DNA of 57,420 nt from Actinomycetota bacterium (lineage in GTDB: Bacteria; Actinomycetota; Actinomycetes; Streptosporangiales; Streptosporangiaceae): the NCBI GenBank assembly GCA_003164955.1, contig PLRW01000126.1:1-57420 (forward strand), in the 5' to 3' direction. Both the position numbers and the translations under genes were made by a program. The notes beneath the pieces are model-generated. The model searched no databases, was not told where the DNA came from, and saw nothing but the letters and a program-made list of their open reading frames with translations. Positions 32,877 through 41,497 of this stretch are shown here, one piece after another; the stretch's first letter is position 1, and each line of letters opens with the position of its first letter.

Positions 32877-33587
32877 ATGAGTGCGCGCGTTCTGGTCGTC
32901 GACGACGATCCCACCATCGCCGAGGTGGTCAGCGACTATCTGCGGGACGCTGGGCTGGAACCGCGGCACGCGGCCGACGGGCCGTCTGCGCTGTTGCTGG
33001 CCGAGGCGTGGCAGCCGGATATCGTCGTCCTGGATCTGATGCTCCCGGGCCTCGACGGCCTGGAGGTGTGCCGCCGCCTGCGCCAGGCAACGGACGGGCG
33101 GCACCCGCTGCCGGTGATCATGCTGACCGCCCTCAGCGAGGAAAGCGAGCGGGTACAAGGACTCGAGGCCGGCGCCGACGACTATGTGACCAAGCCGTTC
33201 AGCCCACGGGAACTCGCCTTGCGCGTGCAAGCCGTCCTGCGGCGCGCGGGCGCGGCGGGGTCGGCGGTCGCCGCGCCGCCGGTGCCGTTCCGCGCCGGGC
33301 GATACGAGGTCGACGTGGCGGCCCGGCGGATCCGGCGGGATGAACGCGAGCTGGCCCTGACCGTGCGCGAGTTCGACCTGCTCGCCTTCTTCATTGCTCA
33401 CCCGGGTCGCGCGTTCACCCGCAACGAACTGCTGGAACAGGTGTGGGGCTGGTCGTTCGGCGACCTGTCGACCATCACCGTGTGCGTCCGCAGAATCCGC
33501 GAGAAGGTAGAGGACGATCCCACGGCGCCGTCGCAACTGCAGACGGTGTGGGGAATCGGCTATCGGTGGGAGGCGAGCCCGTCGTGA
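32877..33587 (+). CDS. OmpR/PhoB-family response regulator
   Basis: 236 residues. The receiver domain has VVDDDP at the N terminus, the phosphoacceptor Asp in DIVVLDLMLPGLDGLEV, VIMLTAL and DYVTKPFSPREL (Lys). A winged-helix output domain follows from about residue 140: REFDLLAFFIAHPGRAFTRN, LLEQVWGWSFGDLSTITVCV, LQTVWGIGYRW. It forms a translationally coupled pair with the downstream kinase. The stimulus is unknown. Confidence 0.95.
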   Translation: MSARVLVVDDDPTIAEVVSDYLRDAGLEPRHAADGPSALLLAEAWQPDIVVLDLMLPGLDGLEVCRRLRQATDGRHPLPVIMLTALSEESERVQGLEAGADDYVTKPFSPRELALRVQAVLRRAGAAGSAVAAPPVPFRAGRYEVDVAARRIRRDERELALTVREFDLLAFFIAHPGRAFTRNELLEQVWGWSFGDLSTITVCVRRIREKVEDDPTAPSQLQTVWGIGYRWEASPS

Positions 33588-34789
33588 ACGCGCAGATCCA
33601 GGTCGTGCTGATCGCAGCGGGCTGTACCAGCGCCGTGGGGATGGCGGGCCTCGGCGTCATGCGGCTGCTGCGCCGGGCTTCGCTGCGGCTGTCGCTCCAG
33701 GCGGGCAGCGCCATGGCGGTCCTGGCCATCGTGACCGGGACGCTCGGTACCGCCGAGACGATGTTCATTTCCCGGCACGACCTGGGCGTCGTGGTGCTGG
33801 TCTGCGTGGTGGCCGGCGTCGCGGCGTTCGGGTTCTGCTGGCTGCTGGGCCGGCAAGTGGAAACCAGCAGCACGGCCCTGCGGTACGCCGCCCGGTCGCT
33901 GAGCCACGACGCGGGCGGGTTCCGCTCTCCGGCGGGTCCCATGGCGGCCGAGCTCACGGCCCTGTCGCACGAGCTCGCCGCCACCGCCCAGAAGCTGGAG
34001 CAGTCGCGGCAGCGTGAGCGCAGGCTGGAGCAGTCGCGCCGTCAGCTCGTCGCCTGGGTCTCGCATGACCTGCGTACGCCGCTGGCCAGGCTGACCGCGA
34101 TGGCCGAGGCGCTCCAGGACGGTATAACCACGGACCCCGGCCGCTATCACGGGCAGATCCGCGCGGAGGTCGCCCGGCTCACCGGCATGGTGGACGATCT
34201 GTTCGAGCTATCCCGTATCCAGGCGGGGACGCTGCAGCTGTCGCCGGACGAGATCGCGCTCAGTGACCTGGTCAGCGACGCCGTAGCCACCACAGAGGCG
34301 CTCGCGCAGGCCAACGGCGTGCTGCTGACCGGGGAGGCGGGCCGCCCGATGGTCATCCGCGCCGATCCGCGTGAGCTGTCACGCGTGCTGGCCAACCTGC
34401 TCGTCAACGCGGTCCAGCACACGCCAGCCGGCGGCCGCGTGCACGTTGAGGCCGGGCAGGAGGCTGGCCGCGCGCTGCTGGCGGTGAGTGACGGCTGCGG
34501 CGGTATCCCGGAAGCCGAACTCGCCCGGATCTTCGACACGGGCTGGCGCGGCACGCAGGCCCGCACCCCCGGCGCCGATGGCGGCGCAGGCCTCGGGCTT
34601 GCGATCGTGCGCGGCGTGGTGGACGCTCATCACGGCGAGGTGAGGGTCGTCAACTCCGGCCCGGGCTGCCGCTTTGAGGTCTGGCTGCCATTGACGGCCG
34701 GGCGGGACGACACCGGTCCCGACCGAGCCGCAGCCATCGATGACGAGCCGGGGACCCGGCCCGCGGGAGTGCTTATCCCCGGTTTGTAA
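33584..34789 (+). CDS. Sensor histidine kinase
   Basis: 401 residues from GTG 33584, overlapping the regulator stop as GTGA, with GGGAGG upstream. Two membrane helices enclose a very short outer loop (LIAAGCTSAVGMAGLGVM, LQAGSAMAVLAIVTGTLG, VVVLVCVVAGVAAFGFCWLL), so any signal is likely membrane or intracellular. The HisKA box is WVSHDLRTPLARL; the ATPase N box is LANLLVNAVQHTPAGG, then SDGCGGIPEAELARIFD and GGAGLGLAIVRGVV. It should phosphorylate the partner regulator. Confidence 0.95.
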   Translation: MNAQIQVVLIAAGCTSAVGMAGLGVMRLLRRASLRLSLQAGSAMAVLAIVTGTLGTAETMFISRHDLGVVVLVCVVAGVAAFGFCWLLGRQVETSSTALRYAARSLSHDAGGFRSPAGPMAAELTALSHELAATAQKLEQSRQRERRLEQSRRQLVAWVSHDLRTPLARLTAMAEALQDGITTDPGRYHGQIRAEVARLTGMVDDLFELSRIQAGTLQLSPDEIALSDLVSDAVATTEALAQANGVLLTGEAGRPMVIRADPRELSRVLANLLVNAVQHTPAGGRVHVEAGQEAGRALLAVSDGCGGIPEAELARIFDTGWRGTQARTPGADGGAGLGLAIVRGVVDAHHGEVRVVNSGPGCRFEVWLPLTAGRDDTGPDRAAAIDDEPGTRPAGVLIPGL

Positions 34790-35031
34790 GAACCTGCGGC
34801 CGCAGCCATCGGCTTACTCCCGAGGGCCACCGTCACGAGCCGGGCAGTCTGCCGCTAAGGACGGTGATTTCCCTGGTCAGAGCGATTGCGGCGGGCACCG
34901 GAGACGGTTTTCGCGGCTCGGCGAATCCCCGCCGGCCGTAGCCGAGAGCTGGAGCAAAACGGAATTTATGGGACAAAATACGCTGACTTGATCGTTTGCC
35001 TGCGGAGGGCGCAGCTGCGTCTAATACGCGC

Positions 35032-36729
35032 GTGCGCAGCTATCGAGGGACCGCCTCCGTCGACGCCGGAGACCGGCTGGCTACGGCCGCACGGCTGACC
35101 GCCGCGCTGCTCGGGCTCGCGGTGATCGCTGCCTACCTGGTCATCGCCCTGAGCCGGCTGACCTATCCCTTCACGATCGAGTGGCTGGAGAGCAACTCTC
35201 TCGTCGAGGTCCACCGGATCCTCACGGGCCAGCAGCTCTACACCGCGCCTTCGGTCGGCTACGTCCCGGATGGGTATCCCCCGCTGTATTTCGCGTTCTC
35301 GGCTGCGGTCGCCAGTGTGCTCGGGCCGTCCTATCTTTCGCTGCGGCTGGTGTCCCTGGTGTCGTCGCTGGTCTGCTTCGCGCTGCTGGGCCGCTTGGTT
35401 CAGCGCGAAACGGGGAGCGCCGGCGCAGGGATCGCGGCGATGGGCGTGCTGGCCGCGACCTACTTCGCCACGGGTACCTGGTTCGACGTCGGGCGGGTCG
35501 ACTCGCTGTTTCTCGCGTTCAGTACCGCGGGGCTCTACGCGGCGCGCTGGATGCTTCGCACGCGCGGCGCCGTCGCGGCCGGGATACTGCTCGCCGCCGC
35601 GTTCCTCACCAAGCAGAGCGGGCTCGCGGAGGGTGTCGCGGTGCTCGCGGCGCTGGCGGCCGGCCCGCGCCGGAGACTGGCCGTGCCTGCCGTCCTGACC
35701 TACGGCGCCGTCCTGGCCAGCAGCACGCTGGTCCTCGGCCTCACCAGCCACGGCTGGTACCTGTACTACGTCTTCGAGCAGATGGCTGGGCAGCCGCTCA
35801 AGGACGCCGCCATCGGGCAGTTCTGGACCGTCTCGCTGCTGCCGGTGGTCGGTATCGCCGTATGTGCCGCGGTCCTGGGCGCGCGACGGACTCCGCTGGT
35901 GCTGCTGGCCGGGTGCGTCGCCCTGGTCGTCGAGGGGTATGCGGCGCTGGTCCACGGCGGCGGGACCGTCAACGACCTGCTGCCCGCCTGCCTCGCGGTC
36001 GCGCTGCTGGCCGGGCTGGCGATGGGCGGCGCGCCCGGCGGCCTGGTCTCCGACGGCGCCGACCGGCTGGCCCGGGCCCGGATCGCGGGCTGGCGCGCGA
36101 ACCGGTCGGGAGGGTGGATCGCCGCCGCGGCGAGCGGGCTGGTCATCGCCCAGCTGGCCGTCCTCGTGAGCGGATTCCGGCCGGCCCAGGCCATCCCGGT
36201 GACGGCGGACCGCGCCATCGGAGCACGCCTGACGGCCGGGCTGCGCGCGCTCGGCGGTACGGTCGCCGTTCCAGCCGATCCCGGTCTTGACCTCATCGCC
36301 GGACAGCCGGCCGTGGCCCATCAAGGTGCGGTCGCCGACGTGCTGCGCGCCACGGACCGGAACGCGATCGTCAGCTTCACGCGCAGCGCCGCGCGCGCCG
36401 TGGCCGGTCAGCGGTTCAGCGCGATCATCATCGAGCAGACCGACGACCTGGCCGATTTCCCCTCTGACCTGGACCGCTACTACCGGCGCTGCCCGCAGAT
36501 GCTGCTGTCCGATGTGCCCAGCGCCTGGTTCCGGCCGGTCACCGGCGCGCGGGTGCGGCCGGTCTGGGTGTGGCTTCCCGTCGGCCGCGGGTCCTGTGCC
36601 GCAGCGGCCGCCGTCCTCAGCGGATCAGGCACTGGCCAGGTGGCGGCGCAGACTCGTCCGCTGGCCCGCCCGCTGGCGCGGTCACGGGGCGCGGCATCAA
36701 ACGGCGCGGCATCAGGAGGTACAACGTGA
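35032..36729 (+). CDS. GT-C-like polytopic membrane protein
   Basis: 565 residues from GTG 35032; TTG 34996 is an alternative. About 10 membrane helices. FTIEWLESNSLVEVHRILTG and VPDGYPPLYFAFSAAVASV in the first outer loop resemble the acidic and DGYPP-type motifs of GT-C glycosyltransferases (PMT/ArnT/DUF2029 class), which use polyprenyl-phosphate sugars. The C-terminal 120 residues are extracytoplasmic. It overlaps the next gene by GTGA and has AGGAGG for it near its own end. A link between a glycan transferase and a redox protein is unusual. Confidence 0.6.
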   Translation: MRSYRGTASVDAGDRLATAARLTAALLGLAVIAAYLVIALSRLTYPFTIEWLESNSLVEVHRILTGQQLYTAPSVGYVPDGYPPLYFAFSAAVASVLGPSYLSLRLVSLVSSLVCFALLGRLVQRETGSAGAGIAAMGVLAATYFATGTWFDVGRVDSLFLAFSTAGLYAARWMLRTRGAVAAGILLAAAFLTKQSGLAEGVAVLAALAAGPRRRLAVPAVLTYGAVLASSTLVLGLTSHGWYLYYVFEQMAGQPLKDAAIGQFWTVSLLPVVGIAVCAAVLGARRTPLVLLAGCVALVVEGYAALVHGGGTVNDLLPACLAVALLAGLAMGGAPGGLVSDGADRLARARIAGWRANRSGGWIAAAASGLVIAQLAVLVSGFRPAQAIPVTADRAIGARLTAGLRALGGTVAVPADPGLDLIAGQPAVAHQGAVADVLRATDRNAIVSFTRSAARAVAGQRFSAIIIEQTDDLADFPSDLDRYYRRCPQMLLSDVPSAWFRPVTGARVRPVWVWLPVGRGSCAAAAAVLSGSGTGQVAAQTRPLARPLARSRGAASNGAASGGTT

Positions 36730-38087
36730 CCGACGCCGGGAAAGCGGCTCCGTCCGCCAGCCCGCCGCCCCGTAGGCGGGACGCTTCCCCCGTGCGCCCG
36801 CTGGCACGGCTGGAGGAACTGCCGGGCCCGTTCCGGCGCTCCTTCTGGCGCAGCCCGGTCCGCGGCCCGTGGCTGACGTCGGTCTTCGGGCTGATCCTGC
36901 TGGTCGGCATACCGGTCTTGTTCGTGACCGGGCTGCTCTCCTACGCCGCCTACAACCCCGATCTGAGCCCCATCAACGACCAGACGCCCGGCAAGGGCCT
37001 GCTCGGCTTCTACCTGTTCTCCTGGCCCACCCACCCCGTATGGCTCTACCGGCTCAACCAGGGCGTGCACGTCACCCTGGGCGTGGTCCTCGTCCCGATC
37101 CTGCTGGCCAAGCTGTGGTCGGTGCTGCCGAAACTGTTCGAGCTGCCGCCGGTCCGCAGCGCGGCGCACGCCCTTGAGCGGCTGTCGCTGTTCCTGCTCG
37201 TCGGCGGAGTGGTGTTCGAGTTCGTCACCGGGATCCTGAATATCCAGCAGTGGTACGTATTCCCCGGATCGTTCTACCGGCTGCACTTCTACGGCGCCTG
37301 GGTCTTCGTCGCCGGGTTCGTGGTCCATGTGGGCCTGAAGGCCCCCCGGATGGTGCGGGCCCTGCGCAGCCGCAGCCTGCGCCAGGAACTGCGGACCGAC
37401 ACCGCCCACACCAAGCCGGAGCCATCCGGCGATGGGGATCTCGTCAGTCCGGCACCTGCGGCGCCGACGATCTCCCGGCGCGGCGTGCTTGCCTTCGCGG
37501 GCGGCGGTTCGCTCCTGCTGCTGGCCTTGTCGGTGGGCCAGTCGCTGGGCGGGCCGCTGCGCCGCACCGCCCTGCTGGCACCGCACGGCCAGGAAGTCGG
37601 CGAGGGCTCCGGGGACTTTCAGATCAATGTGACGGCGGCCCAGGCGGGCGTCCGGGCCGCGGAGACCGGCGCGAGCTGGCGGCTGGTTCTCAGTCACACC
37701 GGGCCGGGCGGCGGCGCGCCGGTCAGCCTGAGCCGCACCCAGTTGCTGGCGATGGCGCAGCACACCGCGCACCTGCCGATCGCCTGCGTCGAAGGCTGGT
37801 CCACCGGGAACCAGGCCTGGACCGGGGTGCGGCTACGCGACCTGGCCCGGCTGGCCGGGGCCGCACAGCCCGCGAACGTCCTGGTGGAGTCGCTGGAAGG
37901 CGGGGGAACGGACCGCCGGGCGGTCCTGTCGGCCGGGCAGATCATGGACCTGGACTCGCTGCTCGCGCTGCGCGTCAACGGCGCGGACCTCTCCCTCGAC
38001 CACGGATATCCCGCACGGGTCATCGTGCCCGCCTGCCCCGGCGTGCACAACACCAAATGGGTCACCCGCCTGACCTTCAGGAGCTGA
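36726..38087 (+). CDS. Fused membrane cytochrome b and molybdopterin oxidoreductase
   Basis: 453 residues from GTG 36726, with AGGAGG 6 bases upstream. Residues 45-215 form four membrane helices with candidate haem-binding His in LNQGVHVTLGVVL, SAAHALERL, FYRLHFYGAW and GFVVHVGLK, a cytochrome b561-like bundle. After a linker and a fifth helix comes a sulfite-oxidase/MsrP-type Mo domain with the ligand Cys in LPIACVEGWSTGNQAW and PARVIVPACPGVHNTKWVT near the end. Joining a haem membrane domain to the Mo domain in one chain replaces the two-protein MsrP/MsrQ layout. Confidence 0.8.
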   Translation: MTDAGKAAPSASPPPRRRDASPVRPLARLEELPGPFRRSFWRSPVRGPWLTSVFGLILLVGIPVLFVTGLLSYAAYNPDLSPINDQTPGKGLLGFYLFSWPTHPVWLYRLNQGVHVTLGVVLVPILLAKLWSVLPKLFELPPVRSAAHALERLSLFLLVGGVVFEFVTGILNIQQWYVFPGSFYRLHFYGAWVFVAGFVVHVGLKAPRMVRALRSRSLRQELRTDTAHTKPEPSGDGDLVSPAPAAPTISRRGVLAFAGGGSLLLLALSVGQSLGGPLRRTALLAPHGQEVGEGSGDFQINVTAAQAGVRAAETGASWRLVLSHTGPGGGAPVSLSRTQLLAMAQHTAHLPIACVEGWSTGNQAWTGVRLRDLARLAGAAQPANVLVESLEGGGTDRRAVLSAGQIMDLDSLLALRVNGADLSLDHGYPARVIVPACPGVHNTKWVTRLTFRS

Positions 38088-38088
38088 G

Positions 38089-38880
38089 TTGAAACGCCTG
38101 CTGGGGTGGTACGGTGCCGGCCCGCTCCATCTGCTGTCCCTGCTCGCCTGCTTCGCCCTCGCCGGCTATGCCGCCGTCCAGTTCGTCGCCTCGCGCCCCT
38201 TGGCGGTCGCCGTCTGGTTCGCCGGCGCGGTCATCGGCCATGACCTGCTGCTGGTGCCGCTGTATTCGCTCGCCGACCGGTCTGCGCTGGCGGTGATCCG
38301 GCACCGTGGCCCCGGCCTGCCCACCGTCGCGTGGATCAACTACGTCCGGGTGCCCGCCGCGCTGTCCGGCCTGCTGCTGCTCATCTGGTTCCCGCTGATC
38401 TTCCGCCTGACCGCCGTTTACCACGCGTCAACCACCTTGTCGCCCGATCCGTACCTGTGGCACTGGCTCGCGGTTACCGGCGCGCTGTTCCTGCTGTCCG
38501 CCGTCGCGTTCGCGATCCGGCTCCGTGGCACCCGGGTACCCGCCCCGCCGCCCGAGGGGGAGGACGGGGCGCGTCCGGCGGGCGGGGAGGGCATGCGGCC
38601 CGAGGGGACGGCAGCGGGTACGGGTCCCGCTGACGGCGACGGGCTCCGCGACGAAGAGGGGCTCATCGCCGAATCGGCGGAGCCCGCAGCGCAGCAGGCC
38701 GCCGGCGGGCCCGCGCCGGAGGAGACCGTCGCCGGGCCCGGTCCCCGGGAGACTCACACCGGGCCCCAGGAGACTCACACCGGGCCCCGGGAGACTGACG
38801 CCAGGGACCCAGGCGCGGCCGGTCCAGCCCGCGATCAGCCGGGCCGATCCGCCGCGGCCGGCGACGGAGACCCTGACTGA
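38089..38880 (+). CDS. Four-helix membrane protein with long low-complexity tail
   Basis: 263 residues from TTG 38089, one base after the upstream stop, with CAGGAG upstream. About four helices (LHLLSLLACFALAGYAAVQF, LAVAVWFAGAVIGHDLLLVP, VPAALSGLLLLIWFPLIF, WLAVTGALFLLSAVAFAIRL) are followed by about 110 Pro/Gly/Glu-rich residues with short repeats GPRETHTGPQETHTGPRET. GHDLLLVPLY is a conserved-looking membrane motif. I do not recognise the family. It is cotranscribed with the fused oxidoreductase and may be its membrane partner (inference). Confidence 0.65.
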   Translation: MKRLLGWYGAGPLHLLSLLACFALAGYAAVQFVASRPLAVAVWFAGAVIGHDLLLVPLYSLADRSALAVIRHRGPGLPTVAWINYVRVPAALSGLLLLIWFPLIFRLTAVYHASTTLSPDPYLWHWLAVTGALFLLSAVAFAIRLRGTRVPAPPPEGEDGARPAGGEGMRPEGTAAGTGPADGDGLRDEEGLIAESAEPAAQQAAGGPAPEETVAGPGPRETHTGPQETHTGPRETDARDPGAAGPARDQPGRSAAAGDGDPD

Positions 38881-38944
38881 TCGCCGTGCGCCGGCCACCC
38901 CGGGTGAAAGGTCACGGCCGGGGACGGCTGGTGGCCCGCGTTTC

Positions 38945-39817
38945 TCAGGCGGCAGCCTTTCTGAATGCGGCGATCACCGCCGGAGTGTTCAGCTCCCAGT
39001 TCTGGTTGCCAATCAGGTCGAACCACACCACCCCGGCGATGCCTTCGCTGCGGGCTCCGGCGAACAGGTCCGGGATCTTGACTGCCTTCCCGGCGGCCGG
39101 GGAGGCTCCCGTCTCGGAGATCAGGATCGGCTGGTTCGTCAGCTTTCGGGCTTCCCTGATCGTCGGGCCGAACAGGGCGCGGAAGTACTGCACCGGAGAA
39201 AAGTAGTAGCCGTCGATCCCGACCCACGTCACCCACTGCTTGCCGGGCCACCACGGGCTGATTCTGCTCACGTTGGGGGTTGGGTTGTCCGAGGTGATGC
39301 GCTCGACGTTGACCGTCCAGAGCCACGTGACGTTCTGCGCCTTCGCACGGCGGAAGATGGTGACGACGTGACGCCAGGCGGCGATATACGTCATGGGTGT
39401 GACGTGCTTGTAGCCCCAGTCGTACCAGGACCCGTTCATCTCCGGTGCGAAGCCGAGGATAATTGGCTTCCCGTACCGCGCCACGGACTGCGCGTAACGC
39501 CGCAGCCACCTGTCCTCATGACCGCGGAGCACGCTCGCCAGCGGGACATTCCTGGGCTCGATCTGGAGGAATGGGATCGCGCCGCCCGCAAAGTTCACGC
39601 TGAACGGCTGCCCCATCCGCGCATAGTGCTCGACGACGGCAGGATGCACGCCGGTCGCGGCGATGAACGATCTGCCGCTTTGCGCTGCGGCGCCGATGAT
39701 CAAGTTCCTGGTGCCGATCGGCCTCGGTGGGGCCGGCACGGGGGCCTGCGACCGTACACCCACCGCGCACGCCGCCAAGATGGCCAGGATGGCGCAGAGA
39801 ATCGTCAGCCTTCGCAC
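38945..39817 (-). CDS. GH26-family lipoprotein (third copy)
   Basis: 290 residues from GTG 39817, preceded by GGAGGAATC. A lipoprotein signal ends at LAAC (C17). The catalytic pair is LGFAPEMNGSWYDW (E126) and LISETGASP (E235). SPWWPGKQWVTWVGIDGYYF is nearly the same as in the lipoprotein at 7341-8249. Its start overlaps the end of the synthase gene by 13 bases, so the two are translationally linked. A hydrolase tied to a processive synthase suggests it cuts or matures the same polymer at the outer face. Confidence 0.85.
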   Translation of the reverse strand: MRRLTILCAILAILAACAVGVRSQAPVPAPPRPIGTRNLIIGAAAQSGRSFIAATGVHPAVVEHYARMGQPFSVNFAGGAIPFLQIEPRNVPLASVLRGHEDRWLRRYAQSVARYGKPIILGFAPEMNGSWYDWGYKHVTPMTYIAAWRHVVTIFRRAKAQNVTWLWTVNVERITSDNPTPNVSRISPWWPGKQWVTWVGIDGYYFSPVQYFRALFGPTIREARKLTNQPILISETGASPAAGKAVKIPDLFAGARSEGIAGVVWFDLIGNQNWELNTPAVIAAFRKAAA

Positions 39818-41133
39818 GATTCCTCCAGGGAGACTTCCACCTGCTGGCGCGTGCCCCAGCCGGTTTTCAGGCACGTCGCCATGCCGTACCACCACAAGAC
39901 CCGCAGCACCGTGTAGGTCCACATCACCACGAGCGGCGCCGTCAGGTACGTGAGGATCTGGGACCAGACAGACTCGTCGTACCGGCGGATGGTGAGGTAT
40001 CGCAGGCTCCGGCCGTAGCCGACGAGCACGGGCACGATGAACAGGCTGAGCGGGAAGTGGTGCGTGCGAATCGGGTCGATCGCGAATACCGTCAGAAACA
40101 GCGGGATCGTGATGCACGCCTGGACCCAGCGCACGAAATGCAGCCAGTAGATGTAGCTGTTCAGCGGCAGGTAACGGAAGCGCCAGAACGTGCGGATCGT
40201 CATGCCCCGCATCCACCGCAGGTACTGCCGGAAGTGGTGGGACAAGTTTTCCGGCATGGCGGTAAAACCGAGCGCGGTAGGCTGCTGGACGGTCTTGCCC
40301 TTGAGTACGGCGTAGAGCGTCAGCATCGAGTCGTCGGAGAACTGCACCGGCCTGCCGAAGAACGTCTCGTTCTCGTACGCATCGAGGTGCTTGCGGAGGA
40401 TCTCGGCCCGGTAGAGGGCGAACGTACCCGTGTTGACCAGCACGCAGCTCATCGCGGACTGCGCGGAGCGATCGATCAGCTCGGTCATCACGTACCACAG
40501 CTCGCTGGTCCGGGTGATCAGGTTCTTCCGGTTGTTGGCCAGCAGTAGAATCCCCGCGACGGAAGTGACATCCGGGTCCGCGAACGGCTTCATGCCCTCG
40601 GCGATCGCCTGGTAGTCCAGAATGGCGTCGGAATCCACCGTGACGTAGACGTCCGCTTCCGGGGTACCGCGGACTGCCACCGCCTGGGCGTGACGCTTGC
40701 CACGGTTCGGGGTGCAGCGGATCCAGGACGTACGGACATCGACGGCCCGGGCGGCCATCTCGAAGTCTTCCCGCACGGCCGTGTAGTCCACGTGGTCCGC
40801 CTTCGAGCCGTCGTCGACGACGAAGATGTGATCTGCCCGGCGGGACTGGCTCAGCAAGGACTCCAGGCAATCGGCCAGGAGCGCGGGGTCCTCGTTGTAC
40901 ACCGGGACCGTCACGACCGTGTTCAGGTCCTCGGTTGCCCCCCGATGGCACTTGTATGGCTGCTCCAGGAAGCAGGCGGTCATCTGCCATGCCAGCAGCA
41001 GGAAGACGGCACTGTAAGGCCACACGTATGGCATAGAGCCGTTCAGCGCGGCCATGGCCAGCCAGATGTGCCGGATGGCCAAGAATGCGAACACGGCGTA
41101 GCTGAGGATGATGCCGGCCGCGAGCGGTGCCAC
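39805..41133 (-). CDS. Processive-type GT2 polysaccharide synthase
   Basis: 442 residues from GTG 41133. Two N-terminal helices (AGIILSYAVFAFLAI, YSAVFLLLAWQMTACFL), a GT-A core with VVTVPVYNEDPALLADCLES, IFVVDDGSKADHV, YVTVDSDAILDYQ (DxD) and QYLRWMRGM (QxxRW), then several C-terminal helices. This is the layout of hyaluronan/cellulose/chitin-synthase-like enzymes that make and export a chain. In-frame codons upstream to a GTG at 41319 exist, with a good ribosome site, but their low third-position G/C and arginine richness show that the other frame, encoding the 37-residue protein, is the coding one there. The start remains somewhat uncertain. Confidence 0.85.
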   Translation of the reverse strand: MAPLAAGIILSYAVFAFLAIRHIWLAMAALNGSMPYVWPYSAVFLLLAWQMTACFLEQPYKCHRGATEDLNTVVTVPVYNEDPALLADCLESLLSQSRRADHIFVVDDGSKADHVDYTAVREDFEMAARAVDVRTSWIRCTPNRGKRHAQAVAVRGTPEADVYVTVDSDAILDYQAIAEGMKPFADPDVTSVAGILLLANNRKNLITRTSELWYVMTELIDRSAQSAMSCVLVNTGTFALYRAEILRKHLDAYENETFFGRPVQFSDDSMLTLYAVLKGKTVQQPTALGFTAMPENLSHHFRQYLRWMRGMTIRTFWRFRYLPLNSYIYWLHFVRWVQACITIPLFLTVFAIDPIRTHHFPLSLFIVPVLVGYGRSLRYLTIRRYDESVWSQILTYLTAPLVVMWTYTVLRVLWWYGMATCLKTGWGTRQQVEVSLEESCEG

Positions 41134-41156
41134 CTTCCGCTCGGCGCGGTATCTGC

Positions 41157-41270
41157 CTAGGTGTCCGACACGCCCTTGCCCCGACGCCAGAACATCCTGA
41201 TCAGCAGGGCGACGGCCGACACCAGCACGACGGCGATGAGGACAGGCCAGAGCTGGCTCAGATAGGTCAT
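41157..41270 (-). CDS. 37-residue single-helix membrane protein
   Basis: ATG 41270 to TAG 41157: MTYLSQLWPVLIAVVLVSAV and a basic end RMFWRRGKGVSDT. One membrane helix (LWPVLIAVVLVSAVALLI) and a positive C-terminal tail. 34 of 37 codons end in G or C, which strongly supports coding. GGAG lies 6 bases upstream. It ends 23 bases before the synthase, so it is probably a small subunit or assembly factor of that enzyme (inference). It was too short for routine gene calling. Confidence 0.7.
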   Translation of the reverse strand: MTYLSQLWPVLIAVVLVSAVALLIRMFWRRGKGVSDT

Positions 41271-41497
41271 CTACGGCTCCGCAGGCAGCAGGGAACGGCA
41301 GCGTCTTGTCGGCGCTCACGTACGTACTCCTCCAAGGGGGAACCGGTCGCCCGGCTAGCACCGTAAGAGTTGCTAACAGATAGTAGTCATAATGCATCGG
41401 AGTGTAACCGGTCCCGGCACGATGGCCTGGCGCTGATGCCGGGGGCTGCGCCGAGCGTGCACTCCCGGTCCCATTTCTCCGCCGTACGGCCGGGAAT
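41271..41497. other. Divergent intergenic region
   Basis: Between the 37-residue gene (minus) and the LLM gene (plus). CTCCTCC at 41327-41333, read on the minus strand as GGAGGAG, precedes GTG 41319 by 7 bases. That frame (VSADKTLPFPAACGAV) runs past the small gene's start without a stop. It may be a leader or a vestige. The segment 41370-41400 is AT-rich and a likely promoter area. Confidence 0.4.

Noticed and set aside
38525..39916. Plus-strand frame of 463 codons spanning the 3' ends of two genes
   Set aside because: Overlaps the 4-helix protein and the antisense GH26; no domain and shadow composition.
41134..41319. Synthase start at GTG 41319 with a strong ribosome site
   Set aside because: The 62 extra residues are Arg-rich with low third-position G/C, whereas the overlapping 37-residue frame has 34 of 37 G/C third positions. 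I kept the possibility open in the synthase entry.
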